53,651 nucleotides of DNA from Dehalococcoidia bacterium. GTDB lineage: Bacteria; Chloroflexota; Dehalococcoidia; Tepidiformales; Tepidiformaceae. Positions 33,424 through 42,800 of the stretch are shown here, one piece after another; within the stretch, counting starts at the first letter, position 1, and each line of letters begins with the position of its first letter. The stretch covers positions 1 through 53,651 of the forward strand of contig JAGQHB010000064.1 of assembly GCA_020432045.1 (NCBI GenBank). The letters are read 5' to 3'. Below the pieces are notes generated by a model that had not been told where the DNA came from, did not search any database, and saw nothing but the letters and a program-made list of their open reading frames with translations. The position numbers and the translations under genes are program-made.

Positions 33424-33447
33424 CTGAAAGGGCAGCAGTCCTTTCAG
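33424..33447 (+). promoter_or_regulatory. Hairpin covering the PRC-barrel start
   Basis: CTGAAAGG (33424-33431) pairs perfectly with CCTTTCAG (33440-33447) around an eight-base loop. The last base of the stem is the G of the GTG start codon, and the GAAAGGG strand could be the ribosome-binding site, so folding would hide the start of translation. Confidence 0.4.
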
Positions 33448-33830
33448 TGAGCACGCTCATTGGCGACAAACTGAAGAACGTCAATGGGGAGGGCCTCGGC
33501 AAAGTCGAGGACATCGTTATTGACCTGGAAAGTGGCCGCGTGGCATGCGCGGTCCTCTCATTCGGCAGCGGCTTCTTGCACAGCGGCAAGTTCCTCGCGA
33601 TCCCCTGGGCCTCTCTAGCCGTCGACCGCGTTGCGCACCTCTGGCCGGTTGATCGTCACGACCGCCACGGGCCCGTCCGCCTCGTACCGCACCGTATCCA
33701 TGGTGACCTCCTTCGGAGGCCAGCCTACGCCGCCGCCGCCCGCTCCGGGCGATCTGGCCGCCTCACGAACAGGATCATCACACTCGATACGAAGCAACTT
33801 GCCGCGATGGCCAGGAACGCGCCGTCGTAA
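33447..33830 (+). CDS. PRC-barrel protein truncated by the islet boundary
   Basis: The first 58 or so residues (VSTLIGDKLKNVNGEGLGKV, ACAVLSFGSGFLHSGKFLAIPW) are a typical PRC-barrel domain as found in stress or photosynthetic-reaction-centre-related small proteins. After SLAVD the frame enters the antisense strand of the 101-bp direct repeat and then the MFS gene tail, giving an Arg-rich tail of about 69 residues that is not PRC-like. A normal protein would continue with about 20 more residues. The open frame ends at TAA 33830. It probably represents a truncated gene. Confidence 0.6.
   Translation: MSTLIGDKLKNVNGEGLGKVEDIVIDLESGRVACAVLSFGSGFLHSGKFLAIPWASLAVDRVAHLWPVDRHDRHGPVRLVPHRIHGDLLRRPAYAAAARSGRSGRLTNRIITLDTKQLAAMARNAPS
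33615..33701 (-). pseudogene. 5' stub of an enoyl-CoA hydratase gene
   Basis: From ATG 33701 the frame encodes 28 residues beginning MDTVRYEADGPVAVVTINRP, nearly identical to the start of the gene at 31322-32098, then a stop where the islet begins. Its AGGAGGTCACC ribosome-binding site is also copied. It lies 23 bases after the MFS stop. Confidence 0.8.
33621..33721 (+). repeat. 101-bp direct repeat, copy 2
   Basis: Second copy of 32018-32118 with about six differences. It joins the end of the MFS gene to the islet. Confidence 0.85.
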
Positions 33831-35047
33831 TTCCCGACTTTGTCAAAATAGAACGGCACCAACTGGACGACGATTGCACTCAATCCAATCGAAAATGGCA
33901 GTCCTGCGCTGCGGACGGCGCCGATGTAACGTCTCCCGAAATAGCTCGCCCACGTCACTTCCTGCAATGGGATCATGCCGCCCCAGCCGATGCCCAACAG
34001 GAAGAACGACATCCACACCGCTGGGTCCCAGCCGTTATGCACGGTCCACACGATGAGCGTCAGCGACCCGCCCGTCAGGACCGCGCTCAGCGAGCACAGC
34101 CGCTTCGGCTCCGTCCGGTCGATGAAGATCCCCCAGATAGGCTTTGAGATGAGCGCCGGGATAGACGTGACCGTGATCATCAACGATGCCGTCGACCGGC
34201 TATAGCCACTGTCCGTCATGAACGGGATCGTCTGGATCAACATCACTCCGATAGACACCGTGAACAGCGCAAACGCGAACACCAGCATGTAGAACTGCCG
34301 GCTCCTCACCGCTTCCCGTCGTGTTAGCGAGTTCGCGAAGTCTGCCGCCGCACGCTGCCCGGCGACCCCCTGCATCTGTTCATTCGTCCGCCCGTCCGGG
34401 TTCATCCCGTGATCCTCAGGTGCCCGCCTCATCAAAAGCGACACCGGGTACACGAGCGCAACCGCCCCGATGGCGAGCCAACGCCACCCCGCTCGCCACC
34501 CCCACTCATCCACAATCTGCGTTAGCACCCAGGGCAGAGCCACCCCGGCGAACGACACGCCCATCGAGGCAAACCCGACCATCCGCCCCCGCTTCTCCAC
34601 GAACCACTTCGCCAACGTCACGTTCACCACGAGGTTGCCGACCATCGCCGCACCGACGGTCAGGACCAGCCCGTTGAGGGCAAGCCACTGCCACAACTCC
34701 TGCACGTAACTGATCGCGAACAGCGCCCCGCCGAGGACAATCCCGCCTATCATCATCACGCGCCGTCCGCCGTGTCGGTCCACGTGCGCGCCAATAAAGA
34801 ACCCTACGAGAGCCATCACGAGTTGGCCCATCGTCCGCGCGAGCGTGAATTCGGCGCGGGTCCATGAAAGATCGTCCGTCATTGGCTTCAGGAACACGCC
34901 GACTACGTAGTTCTGCGCGCCAACCGAGACAAACTGCGCCACGAACGCCGCACCGACGATCCAGTACCCGAAGTACACGCCGCGGAGTCCTGAAACGCGA
35001 CCCTCACCCCCGGCCTCAACCCCCACCCCAGGCGCCTGCGTTGCCAT
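33725..35047 (-). CDS. MFS transporter (monocarboxylate/oxalate-formate antiporter type)
   Basis: A 440-residue membrane protein with 12 predicted helices. Typical for the OFA/monocarboxylate branch are the start YFGYWIVGAAFVAQFVS, DDLSWTRAEFTLA near residue 58, GAHVDRHGGRRVM as motif A (about 86-98), and GGMIPLQEVTWASYFGRRYIGAVRS in helix 10-11. It may carry a small carboxylate. In the inferred ancestral order it was directly followed by the enoyl-CoA hydratase gene now at 31322. Confidence 0.87.
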   Translation of the reverse strand: MATQAPGVGVEAGGEGRVSGLRGVYFGYWIVGAAFVAQFVSVGAQNYVVGVFLKPMTDDLSWTRAEFTLARTMGQLVMALVGFFIGAHVDRHGGRRVMMIGGIVLGGALFAISYVQELWQWLALNGLVLTVGAAMVGNLVVNVTLAKWFVEKRGRMVGFASMGVSFAGVALPWVLTQIVDEWGWRAGWRWLAIGAVALVYPVSLLMRRAPEDHGMNPDGRTNEQMQGVAGQRAAADFANSLTRREAVRSRQFYMLVFAFALFTVSIGVMLIQTIPFMTDSGYSRSTASLMITVTSIPALISKPIWGIFIDRTEPKRLCSLSAVLTGGSLTLIVWTVHNGWDPAVWMSFFLLGIGWGGMIPLQEVTWASYFGRRYIGAVRSAGLPFSIGLSAIVVQLVPFYFDKVGNYDGAFLAIAASCFVSSVMILFVRRPDRPERAAAA

Positions 35048-35147
35048 CGCGCGGACTCTATCACCTCATCGCCAATGGTGTAGGGATGGCTAACCAGTCC
35101 ACCGTTCGGCGTTGTCCTCGCGCCCGCCGGAATTCCCGGCCGGTTCA

Positions 35148-35156
35148 TTAGCACTC
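35148..35156 (+). promoter_or_regulatory. Orphan CIRCE half-site
   Basis: TTAGCACTC, identical to the left arm of CIRCE, 57 bases before the complete element and without a right arm. Confidence 0.4.
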
Positions 35157-35213
35157 TCCCCCCGGGATTGCTGAAAAACTCTTGCATCCTCGTCCCCGCT
35201 GTCGCACACTTCG

Positions 35214-35240
35214 TTAGCACTCACTGGCAGGGAGTGCTAA
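35214..35240 (+). promoter_or_regulatory. CIRCE operator (HrcA binding site)
   Basis: TTAGCACTC and GAGTGCTAA with exactly nine bases between form the complete CIRCE inverted repeat. A likely -10 box (TAATAT at 35238-35243) overlaps its right arm, so HrcA binding would block transcription of groL until heat shock. Confidence 0.95.
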
Positions 35241-35262
35241 TATTCTCCCTGCAAATCACTAA

Positions 35263-36891
<1,629 letters not shown>

Positions 36892-36892
36892 G

Positions 36893-36911
36893 TCCCGGGC
36901 TTTCCCCGGGA
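36893..36911 (+). terminator. Possible hairpin after groL
   Basis: TCCCGGG and CCCGGGA around a five-base loop begin two bases after the stop codon. There is no T tract, so termination is uncertain. Confidence 0.3.
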
Positions 36912-36965
36912 ACCCCGGCAGCCGAATCTCCTTACGAGAAACGCACCGCCGGCACGGGAAAACAT

Positions 36966-36997
36966 CGAGGGGGTGCGGCGCAAGCAGCACCCCCTCG
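36966..36997 (+). other. Strong hairpin between groL and the next gene
   Basis: A perfect 11-bp stem (CGAGGGGGTGC at 36966-36976 and GCACCCCCTCG at 36987-36997) around a ten-base loop. No T tract follows, and a very strong ribosome-binding site (AAAGGAGG) comes 17 bases later, so it may protect or process the mRNA or attenuate the following gene. Confidence 0.5.
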
Positions 36998-37026
36998 TCG
37001 ATCCCACCGCCCAAAGGAGGCGAATA

Positions 37027-37470
37027 ATGTTTACCGACAACGGCCTCGCCATCGACCCCGAGGCCCTTGACCAGGTCCTTCGAAAAGCCGATGTCCTCAC
37101 CATTGGGTTCGTCGCCTTTCCTGAACGTCTGCTCATCGATACTCGCCACAACCAGTGGGAGGGCCCACTCGTCGCCGTCGCCGAGCCCGTCGCCAGCGTC
37201 CAGGAACGCTACCTCTGGCTCGGCAGGCATCGCGGCTCGTTCGGAGCGCCCGAAGCCTTCTCCTTCTTCGTCTGGCCCCACTCCGTACGGACGCTCGTCG
37301 AGTCCGGCGTCCTCGCACCCATGCGAGACCGCCTCGCCGCCGTCTCCCTCGATTCCGACGCTGCCCTCGATGTCACCCTCGCTCGCTTCCTCGAACTCGA
37401 GCAGGAAGCCTGGCGCGGCGCCATCCGCGGCGACGAACGCTGGGCCACCGTCTGGCAGCGCGCGAGTTAA
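37027..37470 (+). CDS. Conserved hypothetical protein downstream of groL
   Basis: A 147-residue cytoplasmic protein without a signal sequence (MFTDNGLAIDPEALDQVLRK, then LTIGFVAFPERLLIDTR and an ERYLWLGRHRG segment, then a helical C-terminus). I recognise no family. ATG 37027 is preceded by AAAGGAGGCG at ideal spacing. Its position between the groL hairpins and a terminator suggests that it may be transcribed from the CIRCE promoter or a separate one. Confidence 0.68.
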   Translation: MFTDNGLAIDPEALDQVLRKADVLTIGFVAFPERLLIDTRHNQWEGPLVAVAEPVASVQERYLWLGRHRGSFGAPEAFSFFVWPHSVRTLVESGVLAPMRDRLAAVSLDSDAALDVTLARFLELEQEAWRGAIRGDERWATVWQRAS

Positions 37471-37498
37471 CCAAATGGCTCGCTGCCGGACGAGAAGA

Positions 37499-37533
37499 CA
37501 CGAAAGGGGCTGCGGCCAGCAGCCCCTTTCGTG
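37499..37533 (+). terminator. Strong hairpin between convergent genes
   Basis: A perfect 15-bp stem (CACGAAAGGGGCTGC at 37499-37513 and GCAGCCCCTTTCGTG at 37519-37533) around a five-base loop. There is no clear T tract, but its position between the convergent genes fits a two-way terminator. Confidence 0.7.
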
Positions 37534-37576
37534 TGCCGTAAGCTCGGCACGCGCGTCAGGGCGGTTTCGGCGCCGC

Positions 37577-38062
37577 CTACTGAAGCTTGAGATGCCCCCG
37601 GTAGTTGGCGTCACCAGTTTGGACATCGTCCTTGAAATCTACTCGACCGCTAATGGCCGCAAAGCCGCCCGTGCCCCCGACTATCGGATGCTGGCAGCGC
37701 CCGTGTATCTCAGATCCGTCCGTCGCGTACTTGGCCGTGAACTTATAGGTCGTGCTGAAAGTCCCGCACGTGGTGCCGTCCGCAAGGCAGCCGACGAAGG
37801 TCTCGGTCCCCCGTTCCTGGTAGATCCCGCTCGCTGTTTCCTGCACGACCTCAAACGACGTCGTGTACCAGCAACCGACGAGATCTCCCACCATCGTCAT
37901 GGTGAACAGGCTGGGGAGCTCGCTACATGTCTCGTCGGCGTCGAACCTTCCCACGCCCGAGATCTGAGTGTTACCCGTTGCCAATGCCGGGCCGGTCAAT
38001 GAGACGAGCGCCATGGCCGCTGCAGCCAGCACTCCAGCGGTGGTCTTTCTCCAGTTTCGCAT
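37577..38062 (-). CDS. Exported small beta-barrel-like protein
   Basis: A 161-residue secreted protein. The signal peptide is MRNWRKTTAGVLAAAAMALV to PALA near residue 28. The mature part has a beta-rich character, four cysteines, and the C-terminal VGGTGGFAAISGRVDFKDD block found in calycin-like or allene-oxide-cyclase-barrel proteins. GGAGG lies six bases before ATG 38062. A 69-bp element at 38128-38196, shared with the gene at 39025, lies upstream. The ligand or partner is unknown. Confidence 0.75.
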   Translation of the reverse strand: MRNWRKTTAGVLAAAAMALVSLTGPALATGNTQISGVGRFDADETCSELPSLFTMTMVGDLVGCWYTTSFEVVQETASGIYQERGTETFVGCLADGTTCGTFSTTYKFTAKYATDGSEIHGRCQHPIVGGTGGFAAISGRVDFKDDVQTGDANYRGHLKLQ

Positions 38063-38127
38063 GTGATCCTCCATGATCTGTTTCCGGCCCTTGGACCGGG
38101 GAGCCGAGTCTCCTCCTCGCCCTTCCA

Positions 38128-38196
38128 CCTGCCATCCACGGTTCCGTGGATTCTGACCGTGTAGATTTCTGCCGAAATACCCAGAACTATGTACGC
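38128..38196 (-). promoter_or_regulatory. 69-bp shared upstream element, copy A
   Basis: Aligned without gaps to 39692-39760, with 15 of 69 positions differing. On the minus strand it includes TTCTG, then GTATTTCGGCAGAAATC (inverted arms ATTTC and GAAAT), then ACACGGTCA. It ends 66 bases before the start of the downstream gene, almost the same as copy B. Confidence 0.7.
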
Positions 38197-38274
38197 GGCC
38201 CGCTGCCAGGCACGCCGCAACGACGCGGTACCCCCATGGCATCTGGCGTCGCCACGTCCTGGCCCTCCTTGGGT

Positions 38275-38958
38275 TTAGGCCGTCCTCGTAGCCGTGTCGT
38301 TTCTCCAGGGCAGCTGCCACTGGCCGATACCGAGCGTCCCGCCCTTCGCCATTTGAGTCACGGCGAGCAACGCCAGTGCTGTGGCCCCGAGATTGACCGT
38401 GAAGTGGAACCAGATTCGATACGTGGCCACCCACGCGTCTGGCATCGCCCCGAATCCGGTCGAGAAGCCCAAAGCCCTGCCGGCGCTGAGCACCGTGACG
38501 GTGAGGAGCACGTGTTCTGCTACGTGTGCGCTCTGCAGCCACATGACCGCCTTCAGACTGCGAGTTGGCGCTGTCCCCGCCTTTCGCGCCAGTAACCAGG
38601 TTCCTGCCAGTCCGGCCAGGAAGATCCCGTTCCCGAGCAGATGAAGCAGCTCCACCCCGATGGACGGTTTGCCAGTCACAACCCAGCTGCATCCCCAGGT
38701 GAGTCCGTCAGCCGCCGTCGCCGCCCACGGTGTGAGCCACGGCGCAGCGTCCATGTTTCGGAACCAGTAACCCAGCTGCAGGCCGTGCTCGACAAAGTGC
38801 ACACATTGGAACGCCAGTCCGCCCAGCGCTACCGCGGCGAGCGGCCACTCGTGACCCCTCGATCCGCGGCCCGAAAACACCAACGCGGCTGTCAGAGCGG
38901 CAGCGAGCAACGCGACACCGATTCCGGATACCGTCGCCGGTGACATCCATTCAGTCAT
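38275..38958 (-). CDS. Multi-pass membrane protein with His/Glu pairs
   Basis: A 227-residue protein with about six hydrophobic helices. Two helices carry a similar motif, VHFVEHGLQ (about 53-61) and HVAEHVLL (about 145-152), and there are other histidines in helices (ELLHLL, IWFHFTVN). Such pairs could bind metal or heme, but no named family is recognised. ATG 38958 overlaps no neighbour. It lies between the two genes for exported proteins on the same strand. Confidence 0.72.
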   Translation of the reverse strand: MTEWMSPATVSGIGVALLAAALTAALVFSGRGSRGHEWPLAAVALGGLAFQCVHFVEHGLQLGYWFRNMDAAPWLTPWAATAADGLTWGCSWVVTGKPSIGVELLHLLGNGIFLAGLAGTWLLARKAGTAPTRSLKAVMWLQSAHVAEHVLLTVTVLSAGRALGFSTGFGAMPDAWVATYRIWFHFTVNLGATALALLAVTQMAKGGTLGIGQWQLPWRNDTATRTA

Positions 38959-38986
38959 CTTCGTCTCCCGTCCTTCTACTCTGTCC

Positions 38987-39014
38987 GGGGGCGCGGCGCG
39001 GCCGTCGCGCCCCC
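38987..39014 (-). terminator. Possible hairpin after the 39025 gene
   Basis: GGGGGCGCG and CGCGCCCCC (nine bp) around a ten-base loop lie just after the stop codon of the gene at 39025-39621. No T tract follows on the minus strand. Confidence 0.35.
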
Positions 39015-39024
39015 CGGCTGGTTG

Positions 39025-39621
39025 TTAGCGGATCTTCAGTTCCACCCGGTTGTTGACGCCGTACGCACGGTCCTCTGGCTGAAGCCCAAGGAACGTCTGC
39101 GTCTGCACACCGTGGGCGAACTCGAACTTCTTGCCGGTCCCACCAGTGATCGCGCGCTGGAATGGGACGCCGACTTCCATCCGTTCAATGCCGTCGCTGA
39201 CGATCGTGCGAGCCCCGGTCTCGTCTCCGAACAGGAATGTCTGCGTGGTCACAACCACCGGTCCAGCCATTGGCTCGGCCGAGGCCCCCGGCAAGTACCA
39301 CCCACGGCATATCCAGGTGCCCAGCACTTTGTCGGGGAACTCCGGTGTCCCGTCCGGGTTCACACCATTGGTCCCGTCCAGCGTGCCGGCGGGGTACAGG
39401 TACCCAAGCGTGATGAACTCCGTTCCGTGCTGCGGCATCCTGTTCTCCGCCAGCTCCGGCGTTTCATCCACAACCCATCGGAACCCGTTCTCGGCCACGT
39501 CCAGTGCCAGGATCTCCGTCGCTTCGCCGCTCGCCGTCGAAATTAGCATGCCCCCGGTCGCACCGCCCAGCACGATCAAGGCCGCGACGGCCGCGAGCAC
39601 GATTCTCTTTCTCGATAACAC
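39025..39621 (-). CDS. Exported protein of unknown function, linked to a LuxR-STAND regulator
   Basis: A 198-residue protein with an N-terminal export helix (RKRIVLAAVAALIVLGGATGG). The mature part has TEFITLGYLYPAG, VLGTWICRGWYLP and a C-terminal AITGGTGKKFEFAHG segment that suggests a dirigent- or allene-oxide-cyclase-like barrel. GTG 39621 is preferred because GGGAG lies seven bases upstream. The 69-bp element copy B is upstream, and the regulator at 39801 is divergent. Confidence 0.72.
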   Translation of the reverse strand: MLSRKRIVLAAVAALIVLGGATGGMLISTASGEATEILALDVAENGFRWVVDETPELAENRMPQHGTEFITLGYLYPAGTLDGTNGVNPDGTPEFPDKVLGTWICRGWYLPGASAEPMAGPVVVTTQTFLFGDETGARTIVSDGIERMEVGVPFQRAITGGTGKKFEFAHGVQTQTFLGLQPEDRAYGVNNRVELKIR

Positions 39622-39691
39622 GGTTTGACTCCCGATCTTTGTTGTCACCTGCGTCAGCAGATGCAGGGCGAATCTGGCACGCGGTACCTTC

Positions 39692-39760
39692 CCTGCCATC
39701 CACGTTGCTGGTGAATTTGACCGTGTAGATTTCCGGCGAAATACACAGAACCATGTACGC
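39692..39760 (-). promoter_or_regulatory. 69-bp shared upstream element, copy B
   Basis: The counterpart of 38128-38196. It lies 71 bases before GTG 39621 and within the divergent region of the LuxR-STAND gene, so that regulator could act here and on itself. Confidence 0.7.
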
Positions 39761-39800
39761 CGTCGACTCCCGGTGACCTCTAAGATGACTGCAACCGGCC

Positions 39801-42800
39801 ATGACTCTCGAGAGAACTTCCCATGACAGCGATCGCACCGGCGGAAGCGGCGACCTCATCCACCTCACGCGCCGTGAACTCGAAGTGCTGGCCCACATAG
39901 CCGCGGGCCGCACGAACCGTCAGATTGCTACCGCCCTCACGATCAGCCTCCCCACGGCTGAACGGCACGTGCACAACATTCTCGCCAAGCTCAATTGCTC
40001 GAACCGCACCGAAGCAGCCGTCGTCGCGAGGAAACTCATCGAGGGCCAGGGTTCCGGGCTGGCCGCGCTCGCCGCCGTTGGCGGGGCCGTCACCGATCCC
40101 TCCAATGCCGTTGAACCCTATCCCGGCCTCCGGGCGTTTGGCGCTGACGACGGTCTGCTCTTCTTCGGCCGGGAGGAAGCGGTCGCACGCGCACTCGGGC
40201 GGCTCGAGTCCCATGGAATGGTGACGGTCGTCGGCGCATCAGGCAGCGGCAAGTCCTCGCTCGTCAGAGCCGGGCTCGTCCACGCCCTGCGGTCGGGCGC
40301 GCTCCCGGGGAGTAGCGAATGGACCTTCCTCGCCATGACGCCAGGATCCCATCCCATCGCCGAGCTCGCCGCCCAGCTGTCCACTGTCACCGGCACTTCC
40401 CCCGTCACGCTCCTCCACGACCTCGAGTCCGATGTTCGTTCCCTCGACATTGCTGTCCGCCAGCTCGCCGCCGGCTCGGACGATCGACGCGTCGTCCTCG
40501 TCCTCGATCAGCTCGAAGAACTGTTCACGATGTGTCATGAGCGCCAGCATCGCGACAGGTTCGTCGAACTCCTTCTCTATGCCGCCACCATGCTCGCCAG
40601 CCGCTTCATCCTGCTCGTCGCCGTACGCGCCGACTTCTACGGCGAATGCGCTGCGCTCGGCGGGTTCGCGGACTTGCTCGAATCGACCCACATGCTTCTC
40701 GGCCCGCCCAGCCAGGATGACCTCCGCGCCGCCATAGAAATGCCTGCCGAGGTCATAGGCGTCAGTCTCGAACCGGGTCTCACCGATCGTATCCTTGCCG
40801 ATATCGGCGATGCCCCCGGCGCCCTGCCGCTGCTCTCGCACGCGCTCCGGGAAACCTGGCTGCGTCGCGAAGGCAACACCATGACGAGAGCCGGCTATCG
40901 TGCTGCCGGTGGCACACGCCGCGCCATCGCCCAGACTGCCGACCGCGTCTTCCAATCGCTCACTCCCACGGAACAGGACGCTTGCCGCGACCTCTTTGTC
41001 CGCCTGACCGAACTGCGCGATGGTATCGAGGACACTCGCCGCCGCGTGCGCCTTCCAGAGTTGCTCTCCGCCGATGATGCCGGCTCTCCGAACCGTGAAC
41101 TCATTCGTCGCCTGGGCGATGCCCGCCTCCTCACCATCGAAGCGGACTCCGTCGAGGTCGTCCACGAAGCGCTGATCCGTGAATGGCCACGCCTCCGCCA
41201 GTGGCTTGACGATGACCGGGATGGCCACCGCATCGTCCGGCATCTCACTGAGTCTGCGCAGTCCTGGGACCGGATGGCGCGCGACAGCGGCGAACTCTAC
41301 CGGGGATTGCGTCTTGCCACTGCGAGCGATTGGGTGGATCGCCATAGCACTTCTCTTAACCCGCTCGAGCGGGAATTCCTCACCGAATCGCTAGACGCGC
41401 AGCAGCGCGAGCAGCGAGAAGCTGTCACGCGTCTGCGCCGCCTTCGCGTGCTCGTTGCCGGCCTCGCCATCCTCATTCTCGTTGCCGTCGCCGGTGCGTC
41501 CTTCGCCGTCCTCCAGCGCGACCGCGCGGGCAGCGCGCGTGATCGCGCTCAAGCCGCGGCAGTCGAAGCCGAAGCGCAGAAAGCGGTGGCCGAAGCTGCC
41601 GTCACAGAAGCTACACTCGCCCGGCTCGAAACCGAGATCCCTTTGCTCATGAAGTCCGACCGCAGCCTCGCGTTTGTCCTCGCCGCCGAAGCCTTCAAAC
41701 TCCATCCCAGTATCCGCACTGGTGCTCTTCTCAACCTCGTCCATGGAGATGATCCCCGCTACCTTGGTCGCATCTGGCCCGTCGAACCGGTTCTCGCGAA
41801 TTACGGGGAGAGCCCCGACGGCAAGTATCTCGCCACTGTCACCACCGGCGGCCTGGTTGAGTTGCACGACCTCGATACCCGCAGTGTCGTAGCCACGGCG
41901 AGGGGAGCACCGGGAGATGGTTCCGCCCTGATGGAATGGGCGGACGGCGGTTCCCTCCTCGTCACCGCCGCCCTTGATTCCGCGACGGAAACATGGGAGC
42001 TCATCGTCTTGCAGGTCCCCTCGCTCGTTGAAGTGGAGCGCCTCACGATCCCATCGGTTCAGTCCACCCAGCCTCCGTCGCTCTTGCCCGGTGGACTGAG
42101 TCTCGCGGTTGGCATCAACGGCGTGCAGCACGTATTCGGCCTGCGTGACGGCTCGGATACGGTGTTGTCCGGAGTGCCGTGGTCTGGCTCGGCTCAGTTT
42201 GACCCCTTGGGCCGGTTTGTCGCCTCGCAGCCATCCGATGCACCCACGGAAGTGCGAGTCTACGACGCTCATACCTATGAACTCCTTCGCACCCTCCCGC
42301 GGACAGGTGCACCGGGCATCGGTCCCGCCTACTTCACGGCCGGCGGCAACCTCGCCAGCGTGAGCTCCGGCCCCGCAGGGGGGCATGTGGACCTCTGGGA
42401 TCCGGCTACCGGCGAACTCCTCGGTAGCGCGCCCAGCACCCCGGTCCCCGGCTTCGCCTGGTTCAGCACGTCCACGAAGCTCGCAGTCTTCCCCTTGCCC
42501 GATGGGCATCTCTCGCTGCATTCGGTTCCTGGGCTTGCGCCCACCGGCGAACCTTTTTCGATGCTCTCGACCGCGTATTCGGCGCCATACATCGGAGCAG
42601 ACGACGAGCGCCTGTATAGCTGGAACGTTTCGGCCGCGCTTGAATACTGGGATCTCACGGGCGAAGGGTTGGTCAGCTCGTATACCGAAGCACCGGGGCC
42701 AGGTGAAGCCGCTCCTGCCCCCGATGGCACCTGGTTCGTGAAACAGTCCCCTGACGGCAGCTGGTCTCGCTGGTCTCTGCCCGGCCTTGCCCTCATCGAC

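Noticed and set aside
32018-33721. Islet considered as an insertion sequence
   Set aside because: No transposase frame and no terminal inverted repeats; the flanking repeats are gene-derived and 101 bp long.
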